A stretch of 64,000 bases of DNA from an uncultured Bacilli bacterium (GTDB taxonomy: Bacteria > Bacillota_I > Bacilli_A > RF39 > UBA660). Of the stretch, positions 1 through 6,795 are shown one piece after another. The notes under the pieces are model-generated. The model ran no database searches. It saw nothing but the letters and a program-made list of their open reading frames with translations, and was not told where the DNA came from. Position 1 is the first letter of the stretch. Each line of letters opens with the position of its first letter. Position numbers and translations under genes: made by a program. The DNA lies in the NCBI GenBank assembly GCA_934167825.1, contig CAKPLY010000003.1:1-64000 (forward strand), in the 5' to 3' direction.

Positions 1-312
1 ATATTTATCAATGATTTTATATGGTATTCCTATATTTCCTAAATATCTTTTAAACTCTTGTATTTGTTCGTGATGCATAGAATTACTATTGCCACATTTT
101 AAACTGATATTCTTGATATGATTTTTATATTTAATAAATATATCTGCTTTTTGAACCATCTTGTTCTTCCAAGATTTTATAGGTTCACTATTATCTATAA
201 CATCACCAAACAAGTCTTTTAAAAATTCTTGTGAGTTACTATTTAACTCAAATAAATATTTGTTATTAAATAATTCAACAAAATCATATTCATTCTGATA
301 ACCATAATTCAT
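1..312 (-). CDS. PD-(D/E)XK-like nuclease, N-terminal part (runs off the window)
   Basis: This minus-strand frame is open from an ATG at 310-312 to the window edge and gives the first 104 residues. An AGGAGG site lies 7 bases upstream of the ATG. About residue 55 begins QKADIFIKYKN followed by ISLKCGNSNSMHHEQ, an Asp, then a beta-strand with Lys, then an S-x-H-x-E-like stretch. That layout resembles restriction-type PD-(D/E)XK proteins whose core reads D-x(n)-S-x-K followed by an N-S-x-H-x-E motif. The family call is inference because the C-terminal part is missing. The gene has its own promoter and a terminator-like hairpin in the leader, which suggests controlled expression. Confidence 0.6.
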   Translation of the reverse strand, partial: MNYGYQNEYDFVELFNNKYLFELNSNSQEFLKDLFGDVIDNSEPIKSWKNKMVQKADIFIKYKNHIKNISLKCGNSNSMHHEQIQEFKRYLGNIGIPYKIIDKY

Positions 313-325
313 AATATTTCCTCCT

Positions 326-358
326 AAAAAAGAGGATCCCTTTATCAAAGGCATCCTC
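326..358 (-). terminator. Terminator-like hairpin in the leader of the nuclease gene
   Basis: On the minus strand GAGGAT and CCTTT pair with AAAGG and ATCCTC, interrupted by a single mismatch. The stem is followed at once by six T and then directly by the AGGAGG site of the nuclease gene. A transcript from the promoter at 450-478 must cross it before the first codon, so it sits like an attenuator. It could instead be the late terminator of the upstream lipoprotein gene. I saw no clear antiterminator; the only upstream pairing is CTTGTCT (425-431) with AGACAAG (375-381). Confidence 0.6.
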
Positions 359-449
359 GAATAGATATATTTTCCTTGTCTAAAAATATAAATTATCAAC
401 ATAAATTTTAATGTATTAGTTTCAAAGACAAGTTATTTAATACAATTTA

Positions 450-498
450 ATTCTATCATCTTTTGATTTTGAAATCAATACTTTTTAGTTGAAATCAA
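450..498 (-). promoter_or_regulatory. Promoter with two operator-like repeats upstream of the nuclease gene
   Basis: On the minus strand a -35 box TTGATT (473-478) and a -10 box TAGAAT (450-455) are separated by exactly 17 bases. The 10-base word TTGATTTCAA occurs twice, at 469-478 and 489-498, with starts 20 bases apart, about two helical turns. One copy covers the -35 box. The copy at the -35 box is also the left arm of a palindrome TTGATTT-CA-AAATCAA. The layout fits binding of a repressor or a C-protein-like controller; no regulator gene for it is visible here. Confidence 0.55.
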
Positions 499-602
499 CA
501 TAAAAGAAAAACTTAAAGTATAATAATAATTTTTATGATTTACTCTTGACTTAATAGTTAAAAAGCAATTGCAACTTATTTACAATTTATATTACTTCCT
601 TT

Positions 603-1451
603 TTAGAATATTTTGTCTGCGCCATTACTATAAAATGGACTATCTATTACTATTTCTCCATCTTCATATCTATATGGAGTATATAATTCTTTATCACTTG
701 TATCATAACGTAAAACTATATATCCTTTAGTTACTCTATATGTTCCACCATTACTAATTTTATTACCTGATACAGTTGATGTTACTGTAAATTTATCTGG
801 TTCAATAAACTCTAATTCATATTTTACGTATGTTTTTCCAATGTACGCTGGTATTTCAAAGTAGTAACCATTAATATCATTTTTAACTTTGCTTGTAGTT
901 GCTTCATCAGCATCAGTTAGTTTTTCATTTTCTTCTTCTTGTCTTTTTGGTGCGTATTCTTTATCGACATCTAAACTAATACTTGTTAGATTATCCATCT
1001 TTTTAATATCATCAGTATGCATTAGTATATCTTCGGCATAATCATCAAAGTCTGTAAGGGTTATTTCTTTTCCGTTTACTAAATCTCCATCTGGTACTTC
1101 ATAGATTGCTGCAACTTTTAATGAGTTACCAACATATACTTTTTCTATAATATTAGAATAGTAATATTCTGTTAAATTAGGCGTTTCTGCATTATCAACC
1201 GCAGTGTATTTGTTTTCATTAATCTTCAAACTAAAATGTGATGAAGATATTTCTAAATTCTCTTCTTGTGATGTTATTGTATAAAATAATACTACTTGCT
1301 TTAATCCATCATCACTTGTGTATTCATCATTTAAGTAAATACCATCAATATTCATTATTGAGTTACTTAGTTTTGTTTTTTGTTCTCCACAACCTGTTAA
1401 CATAAAACACATTACTATAGTTAATAATCCTATTAATATTTTCTTTTTCAT
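603..1451 (-). CDS. Lipoprotein of unknown function
   Basis: A 282-residue exported protein. It begins MKKKILIGLLTIVM and has a lipobox LTGC at about residues 18-21, so it should be processed by Lgt and the lipoprotein signal peptidase and anchored outside the membrane. AAGGAG precedes the ATG. The mature part has two halves. Residues about 35-150 are beta-rich, like the Ig-like domains found in Firmicute lipoproteins. Residues about 190-282 form a second beta-rich module ending in YSNGADKIF, separated from the first by an acidic linker. No catalytic motif is visible. The same part of the window carries a second, unrelated lipoprotein at 2189-2776. Function unknown. Confidence 0.85.
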   Translation of the reverse strand: MKKKILIGLLTIVMCFMLTGCGEQKTKLSNSIMNIDGIYLNDEYTSDDGLKQVVLFYTITSQEENLEISSSHFSLKINENKYTAVDNAETPNLTEYYYSNIIEKVYVGNSLKVAAIYEVPDGDLVNGKEITLTDFDDYAEDILMHTDDIKKMDNLTSISLDVDKEYAPKRQEEENEKLTDADEATTSKVKNDINGYYFEIPAYIGKTYVKYELEFIEPDKFTVTSTVSGNKISNGGTYRVTKGYIVLRYDTSDKELYTPYRYEDGEIVIDSPFYSNGADKIF

Positions 1452-1606
1452 AAATTCACTCTCCTTATTATTAATAATAAAAATTCTACTCCTTTCTATT
1501 ACAATTATAACACTTTTTTGCTTTTATAGATAGTATTTTGTATAAACTAAATTAAATAATTCTTTTAGGTTATGATTGTTGATTATAAAAATATTTAAGT
1601 TAAATA

Positions 1607-1648
1607 AAAACAATCTAAAGAACACTTATTAGTTCAGTAAATTGTTTT
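1607..1648 (-). terminator. Candidate terminator after the XRE pseudogene
   Basis: On the minus strand AAAACAAT pairs with ATTGTTTT around an inner GAAC/GTTC pair; the T-rich tail is the end of the distal arm plus a following TATTTAA. It overlaps the stop codon of the decayed XRE gene, as expected for a terminator left behind with it. The stem is A/T rich and therefore weak. Confidence 0.4.
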
Positions 1649-2099
1649 TATTTTGTTAGTTTTAGTTTTCCACAATTTATAAATTTATTTTTACCATTTG
1701 TAAACTTTTTGTCATTTATAGTTGATGGTAATTCTATTACTTCAAGAATATAGTTTTTTATGTTTACTAATAATTTTAGATTATCTTTTTTAACTAGATA
1801 GTATGGTGATAAGTCCCCTAGTTCATCTGTGGTAGATACTAGGCCAATTTCTGGAGATATAAATGCATCTATTAATTATTCTATGAAATTTAGTTTTTTT
1901 GTTCTAGTAAGTAGTCTACAGTAACATCAAATACTTTTGATAATTCTTGTAAGTTACTTATATCAGGTAATCCAAAATCATTTTACCACTTAGTTATTGC
2001 TTGTCTTGAAACATTTAATATTTCTCCAAGTTGTTCCTCAAGACAACCCAAATCTTCTTCTTATTTCTTTTAGTTTTTGACCTAATGACTTTATTACAT
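1648..2099 (-). pseudogene. Decayed XRE-family transcriptional regulator
   Basis: Translating the minus strand piecewise recovers a helix-turn-helix repressor: LGQKLKEIRRRFGLS, then EEQLGEILNVSRQAITKW, then LPDISNLQELSKVFDVTVDY, then a C-terminal part containing ELGDLSPYYLVKKDN and ending at TAA (1648-1650). The pieces are in different frames. I see a +1 shift just before EEQL, a TAA where the usual Glu follows ITKW, and another shift plus stop in the A-rich tract near 1895. The ATG next to the GGAAG site (2097-2099) is followed directly by TAA. The gene is clearly inactive. Similar HTH plus C-terminal-domain regulators are common in Firmicutes. Confidence 0.8.
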
Positions 2100-2188
2100 C
2101 TTCCTTTCAAGACTTATAATAGCAAATAATAAGTTGGTTTTACAGTAATATTTGTTTACATATATGCTACTAATCGTGGCAAGTAATT

Positions 2189-2776
2189 TTATTCTAGTCC
2201 TTGAATATCTGTTTCTTCAACTTTTAAAATAGTACTATTATTAAATATAGATATTATATTGTTTCCTATTTTACTATTTGGTTTTAGGGTAAATTTATAG
2301 TTCTTGTTTACTTCGATATCTTTACATAATTCTTTTAATACTTTTACCGTTTGTACTTCTTCGCCTTGAAATTCACGTAGGGTAAGGTATAAATAATTTT
2401 CATCATTACTCTTTGCTATATTTAAGACATTATATACTTTAGTAATAGATTCTTCTTCGGGAATTAGAGGTTCATTTTTTAGTTTTTCACTTTGGACAAA
2501 TATTATATATTTTGAGTCTACTATTAGTGATTTAAATTTATCTTGTTCTTCTTTAGTGTTATTTAAAAGTCCTACTACTACGGTATTATTTTCTTCATCT
2601 ACATAATTAAATACATAGTTATCATAGGTAGATACATCGTTTGTACTAAAGTATGTTATTATTTTATCGTTTACTTCTTCTAAAAGAGAAAGAGATACTT
2701 TGTCATTAGATTTATTTTCGTTAGAACATCCTGTTAGTAATATTAGAGTTATTATTGTTATAAATATTTTTTTCAT
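2189..2776 (-). CDS. Lipoprotein of unknown function
   Basis: A 195-residue protein with a classic lipoprotein signal: MKKIFITIITLILLTGCSN, lipobox LTGC with Cys at about residue 17. AAGGAG lies 8 bases before the ATG. The mature part alternates strands and short helices (YDNYVFNYVDEENNTVVVGL, TVKVLKELCKDIEV) and shows no motif I recognise. It lies 22 bases from the end of the downstream pyrophosphatase-ASCH gene, in the same orientation (that gene is transcribed first), so it may be the last gene of the tag/pyrophosphatase-ASCH transcript. It should act outside the membrane as a lipid-anchored protein. Confidence 0.85.
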   Translation of the reverse strand: MKKIFITIITLILLTGCSNENKSNDKVSLSLLEEVNDKIITYFSTNDVSTYDNYVFNYVDEENNTVVVGLLNNTKEEQDKFKSLIVDSKYIIFVQSEKLKNEPLIPEEESITKVYNVLNIAKSNDENYLYLTLREFQGEEVQTVKVLKELCKDIEVNKNYKFTLKPNSKIGNNIISIFNNSTILKVEETDIQGLE

Positions 2777-2798
2777 AAAATTCTCCTTATATTTAAAT

Positions 2799-3494
2799 TT
2801 ATTTTATTAATTCTATTTTAATTCCTACTACACCATATTTTTCTTGGTCAGCGCTTGTATAAAAAGCATTTAAGGTAGTTAGTAGTTCTTCTTTAGTTTT
2901 TGTACTACTAGAAAGTAAGGATATATCAAAGTCATTAATTAGATTAGCAAAGTTATTATATAGATATATGGCTTGAACTTTGGTTTTAAATGATTCTTTT
3001 GTTAGTTCATTAGTAAAGATAATTATATCGTTTAGTGATATTTTACTTCTTTTTTCGTCATATAGTCTTAATTCTATTTTCTTAGTACCTTTTAGAATAT
3101 AATTATAATATTCGTTTTGTAGTTTCATGTTATGGATTTTTGGGGTGTTATCTCTTATTATTACGGATGTAAAATATTTTTCTTGAAAGTCTGTTAAGGC
3201 TCGTATTTGGTCATTAGTATAGTCTTTATTGTCTACTGCTACTACTAGTTTATAATCGTCATCATTAGTTCTTTTTATTATGGCTATTACTTTACCTGTT
3301 ACTTTGTCTGTCGGTTCATAACTTCCTAGTAAATAGGCATCTAATTCTTCACCATCTCCACTTAAGGTGTTTTCTATATAACCATAGTTTAGCATATAGA
3401 TAAAATTATGTTTTGGATGGTATGAACCTAGTTTTCTATCTATTTTTACTTCGACGGTTTTTCCTAAAAAATCTATAGCACTAGTTTTATCCAT
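2799..3494 (-). CDS. Inorganic pyrophosphatase-like domain fused to an ASCH domain
   Basis: The start was set to the ATG at 3492-3494 because AGGAGGTG lies 7 bases upstream; this gives 231 residues. Residues 1 to about 115 match the small inorganic pyrophosphatase family of Firmicutes: YHPKHNFIYMLNYGYIENTL then SGDGEELDAYLLG. D47 and D52 match the metal-binding D-x(4)-D of class I pyrophosphatases. Residues about 118-231 (HNMKLQNEYYNYILKGTKKI, IELRLYDEKR, NDIIIFTN, VVGIKIELI) match an ASCH domain, an RNA- or nucleoside-binding PUA-like fold. A PPase-ASCH fusion is unusual. Possible roles are nucleotide hydrolysis or RNA-linked salvage. It overlaps the end of tag by 8 bases, so the two are probably co-translated. 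Confidence 0.8.
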   Translation of the reverse strand: MDKTSAIDFLGKTVEVKIDRKLGSYHPKHNFIYMLNYGYIENTLSGDGEELDAYLLGSYEPTDKVTGKVIAIIKRTNDDDYKLVVAVDNKDYTNDQIRALTDFQEKYFTSVIIRDNTPKIHNMKLQNEYYNYILKGTKKIELRLYDEKRSKISLNDIIIFTNELTKESFKTKVQAIYLYNNFANLINDFDISLLSSSTKTKEELLTTLNAFYTSADQEKYGVVGIKIELIK

Positions 3495-4041
3495 GATTTT
3501 CACCTCCTCTATATAAATAACAATCTTTTTCATGAGAGTTTATTATTCCTACTGCTTGCAAATAAGAATAGATAATTGTAGAGCCTACGAATTTCATGCC
3601 TCTTTTTTGTAAGTCGTTTGATATATCATTTGATAAATTAGATGTAGTTTTATCTGTTTCATATATTATTTTATTATTTGTAAATGTTATTAGATAGTTA
3701 TAGAATGATGAATATTCTTCTTGGATAGTTTTAAATATTTTGGCGTTATTTATACTTGATTTTATTTTTAATTTATTTCTTATTATGGTTTTGTCGTTAA
3801 ATAGTTCTTGTATTTTATTTTCATCATAGTTTATTATTTTATTTATATCAAAGTTAGAGTATGCTGTTTTAAATGCTTCTCTTTTGTTTAGGATAGTTTC
3901 CCATGATAGTCCTGCTTGGAATGATTCTAGTATTAGCATTTCAAAGAGGTATTTATCATCTTTATTTAATACTCCCCATTCTTCATCATGATATTTAATA
4001 TATTTTGGATTATTTAAGTTACACCATTTACATCTTTTCAT
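3487..4041 (-). CDS. tag: DNA-3-methyladenine glycosylase I
   Basis: Tag removes 3-methyladenine from alkylated DNA in base-excision repair. The start was placed at MKRCKWC (ATG 4039-4041), which has AAAGGA upstream, giving 184 residues, the normal family size. Seen: the zinc ligands CKWC near residues 3-6 and the C-terminal H-x(3)-C pair in SHEKDCY; KYHDEEWG; and the catalytic region ESFQAGLSWETILNKREAF with the conserved Glu. The GMKFVGSTIIYSYLQAVG stretch is also typical. It is the first gene of a pair overlapping the pyrophosphatase-ASCH gene. The intergenic region upstream faces a plus-strand gene. Confidence 0.93.
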   Translation of the reverse strand: MKRCKWCNLNNPKYIKYHDEEWGVLNKDDKYLFEMLILESFQAGLSWETILNKREAFKTAYSNFDINKIINYDENKIQELFNDKTIIRNKLKIKSSINNAKIFKTIQEEYSSFYNYLITFTNNKIIYETDKTTSNLSNDISNDLQKRGMKFVGSTIIYSYLQAVGIINSHEKDCYLYRGGENHG

Positions 4042-4165
4042 GACTAGTCCTTTCTTTTTGTGCATAACTTTTTTGATGTTATCTCTTAGGTATATTATAG
4101 CATATTTTTTTTATTTTTCTTCATAAATTTTATTATATTACATAAGTATTATTTGGGAGGCTGTT

Positions 4166-4555
4166 ATGAACGAGTTAAATAATATTGTTACAGCGGTTGG
4201 TAATTATAATGGTATTGCCACTACGATTACATCAAATAATGTAGTTGTTAATATGATTGATGGACTTACTATACTTAAGAGTGCTAATAAGACTAATTGG
4301 GCAGATGGTAATTTAGAGTATACTATTGTTATTAATAATAGTACTGATACATCATATAATGAGGTTAAGGTTACGGATGTTATTGATACTAATTTAGTTA
4401 CATTTATAACTGATAGTGTTACTATTAATAATGCTAGTGCTAGTAGTAGTGAGTATACATATGATGCTGAAACTGGTACACTTACTATTAATTTAAGTGA
4501 TGTATTACCCTCAGGAAGTAGTACGGTTAAGTTTCAAGTTAAGAAAAAAGACTAA
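4166..4555 (+). CDS. DUF11-type beta-sandwich surface-like protein
   Basis: A 129-residue plus-strand gene with a good GGAGG site 8 bases before ATG. Residues about 30-125 form a DUF11 domain, the isopeptide/adhesin-like beta-sandwich repeat: GLTILKSANKTNWADGNLEY, TIVINNSTDTSYNEVKVTDV, IDTNLVTFI, TYDAETGTLTINLSDVLPSG. There is no signal peptide and no sorting or membrane anchor. Similar short DUF11 proteins without a classical signal occur in gut Firmicutes, so this may be intact. Sequence just downstream in another frame looks like a further DUF11 strand, so a longer ancestor that lost its frame is also possible. It is one of few plus-strand genes in this part of the window. Confidence 0.7.
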   Translation: MNELNNIVTAVGNYNGIATTITSNNVVVNMIDGLTILKSANKTNWADGNLEYTIVINNSTDTSYNEVKVTDVIDTNLVTFITDSVTINNASASSSEYTYDAETGTLTINLSDVLPSGSSTVKFQVKKKD

Positions 4556-4576
4556 TAAGTTTTTTCTTCTTATTAG
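4541..4576 (-). terminator. Terminator of the ABC-F gene, inside the end of the DUF11 gene
   Basis: CTAATAAG (4552-4559) pairs with CTTATTAG (4569-4576). Read on the minus strand, the stem is followed by TCTTTTTTCTT, the form of a Rho-independent terminator. It overlaps the last codons and the double stop of the plus-strand DUF11 gene, so ABC-F transcripts would run about 160 bases antisense to that gene. Confidence 0.6.
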
Positions 4577-4700
4577 CTCTTCTTCGCTTACTTTGAGTGA
4601 TGGGGAAACTATTTATAGTAATGAAGTTAAAGTTATTAGTAGATTTGTCAATTATCCATACTCTAATATGTGGTGTGGTAGTAGAATATTTAGGAATTAA
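4575..4700 (+). pseudogene. Out-of-frame DUF11 tail
   Basis: In a different frame from the DUF11 gene this stretch reads LTLSDGETIYSNEVKVISRF, close to the final strands of DUF11 domains (ending SN-x-V-x-V), and then a tail up to TAA at 4698-4700. It follows the stop of the DUF11 gene within 25 bases. The simplest reading is that a frameshift cut the ancestral gene near 4545-4575. It has no start or ribosome site of its own. Confidence 0.45.
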
Positions 4701-4727
4701 TCACTTTAGGGTGATTTTTATTTTTTT
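4699..4727 (+). terminator. Intrinsic terminator after the DUF11 gene
   Basis: AATCAC (4699-4704) pairs with GTGATT (4711-4716) with a six-base loop, followed on the plus strand by TTTATTTTTTT. It would end the plus-strand transcript just before the convergent ABC-F gene. Confidence 0.7.
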
Positions 4728-4735
4728 AAAAATAT

Positions 4736-6706
4736 TTATAAATTATTTGTTAGATTATCCCACGAGGTTGTAACTTGGTCTATTTCTTTATTTACGTTAT
4801 CAAGTTTTGTGGAAAGTTCACTTAACTTTATAAAGTTTGTGTAGACTTCTTCTTTTTGAAGTTCATTTTCTAGGATTTCTTTTTCTTTGTATAGATTATC
4901 TAGTATTTTTTCTAGTTTAGTTATTTCTTTTTTTATATCTTTTGGAATATATAGTTGTTTTGGTTTTGTTGCTTTTCTATTTTTTGTGTCAATATCTTTT
5001 TCGTTATCTTTGATGCTGATACTGGTATTATTGGTATTATTAGAACTAGGGCTAGTGGTGTTAAAGTGAAAATTAGTTTTACTATCAGAGGTTTCTATTT
5101 GGTTTTTTCTTTTTATATCATTTTTATATTCTTCATAACCATAGTTATATAGTTTTGTGTTATCTTTATCAATATATAATATTTTATTACAAACACTGTT
5201 AATTAAGTATCTATCATGACTTACGACAATTATTGTTCCGTCATAGTTAGTAAGTAGTTTTTCTATTGTTTCTTTGCTTATTAAATCTAGATGGTTAGTA
5301 GGTTCATCAAGAAGAAGGATGTTGGTATTGCTATTTAGAATTTTACATAGACTTAGTTTTACTTTTTCACCCCCAGAAAGAGAGGATACTTTTTTAAACA
5401 CGTCGTCATTAGAAAACTCAAATGCTCCAAGGGTGTTTCTTATTTCATTTGGAGTCATACTAGGAAAAGTTTTATCTATTTCTTCATAAACTGTTAGGTT
5501 ATTATCTAGATTTTCAAAGGTTTGACTAAAGTATCCAATACTAGTGTTATTTGAAAAAATATATTTTCCTCCAAGTTTAGGAAGTTCTCCAAGTAACGTT
5601 TTTATAAGAGTTGTTTTACCGCAACCATTTCTTCCTATTACTCCAAGTTTATCTTTTCTATACAAGGTAAAATTTAAAGTTGTAAGTGGAATGTCATATC
5701 CAATTTGAAGTTTTGTTACTTTTAGTGTTTCTTTATAGGTATTTGTTGTTATGTTAAAGTTACTTTTGAAGGTTCTTGTGGTAGATTTTCTAGGAGGAGT
5801 TAGTACTTTTAGTCTTTCTATTTGTTTTAATTTTGACATTGCCATTGATGCTTTTGATGGTTTATATTTAAAACGTTCAACAATTTTTGTTAGTCTTGCT
5901 ATTTCTTTTTCTTGTGCTTCATAGTCTTTTAGGGCTTTGTTATAATCTTCTTCTTTCTTTTTTAGATAGTATGTGTAGTTACCTTTATATTTTTTTAGAG
6001 AGCCAAACTCTATTTCGTACACGATGTTGCAAACATTATCTATAAACATTCTGTCATGACTTACTAGTATTATACTTTTTGATGTGTTTTTTAAATAATT
6101 TTCTAACCACTCTACTGCTTCGATATCCAAGTGATTTGTGGGTTCATCTAGAATTAGCAAGTTAGAATTTGATAAAAGTAGATGCATTAATGATATTTTA
6201 GTTTTTTCTCCCCCAGAAAAGGTATTTAGTTTTCTAGTCTTATCTAAAGCGTTAAATCCAAACTTTTTTAACATTATTTCATATTCTTTTTTATAGGTAT
6301 TTCCTCCATAGTATATATATTTTTCTTGAAGAGTGTTATATTCATTTAGTAATTTTTCGTTATAAGCAGTTGATAATTTTTGTTCTAGAAAAGATATTTT
6401 GTTTTCTATTTCTATTATTTCACTAAAAGAGGATTTTATATATTCAAGTAAGGTCATGTCTATGTCATCAAGATTATTTTGTTTGATGTATCCTATTTTT
6501 AGATCTGGGGATTTTTCAAGAGATAAGTAGTCATAACCATCTTCAAGGGGGATTTGACTTAGTATTCCTTTTAGAAAGGTAGTTTTTCCACATCCATTTC
6601 TTCCTATTAATGCTACTTTTTCGTTGTCTTTGATATCAAAATCTATGTTTTCTAGTAGGGTATTTCCATTTAAGGTAATGCTACCATTTTTTATTTTGTA
6701 ATACAT
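4736..6706 (-). CDS. ABC-F family ATPase (YdiF/Uup-like)
   Basis: A 656-residue protein with two ABC ATPase domains and no membrane segments, the hallmark of ABC-F ribosome-associated factors. Domain 1: Walker A GRNGCGKTTFLKG near residue 36, signature FSGGEKTKISL, Walker B LLILDEPTNHLD. Domain 2: Walker A GRNGCGKTTLIKT near 358, signature LSGGEKVKLSL, and the same DEPTNHLD. A linker rich in Lys and Glu (about 250-300) joins them. A low-complexity Asn/Ser stretch leads into a C-terminal coiled coil (about 590-656), as in YdiF/Uup proteins. Family members resolve stalled ribosomes or protect against antibiotics; which applies here cannot be told. The weak ribosome site is GGACGTGAT. Confidence 0.9.
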   Translation of the reverse strand: MYYKIKNGSITLNGNTLLENIDFDIKDNEKVALIGRNGCGKTTFLKGILSQIPLEDGYDYLSLEKSPDLKIGYIKQNNLDDIDMTLLEYIKSSFSEIIEIENKISFLEQKLSTAYNEKLLNEYNTLQEKYIYYGGNTYKKEYEIMLKKFGFNALDKTRKLNTFSGGEKTKISLMHLLLSNSNLLILDEPTNHLDIEAVEWLENYLKNTSKSIILVSHDRMFIDNVCNIVYEIEFGSLKKYKGNYTYYLKKKEEDYNKALKDYEAQEKEIARLTKIVERFKYKPSKASMAMSKLKQIERLKVLTPPRKSTTRTFKSNFNITTNTYKETLKVTKLQIGYDIPLTTLNFTLYRKDKLGVIGRNGCGKTTLIKTLLGELPKLGGKYIFSNNTSIGYFSQTFENLDNNLTVYEEIDKTFPSMTPNEIRNTLGAFEFSNDDVFKKVSSLSGGEKVKLSLCKILNSNTNILLLDEPTNHLDLISKETIEKLLTNYDGTIIVVSHDRYLINSVCNKILYIDKDNTKLYNYGYEEYKNDIKRKNQIETSDSKTNFHFNTTSPSSNNTNNTSISIKDNEKDIDTKNRKATKPKQLYIPKDIKKEITKLEKILDNLYKEKEILENELQKEEVYTNFIKLSELSTKLDNVNKEIDQVTTSWDNLTNNL

Positions 6707-6754
6707 ATTATCACGTCCATATATAGATTATATCATATAAATTAGAATATAAAT

Positions 6755-6782
6755 AAAAAAAAAAGGTCTATATTTAGCCTTT
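6755..6782 (-). terminator. Terminator after pheT
   Basis: On the minus strand AAAGG plus CTA pair with TAG and CCTTT with one bulged base, followed by about ten T in a row. It lies directly after the pheT stop and separates the pheST transcript from the ABC-F gene. Confidence 0.75.
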
Positions 6783-6795
6783 AATCTTTTTATAT

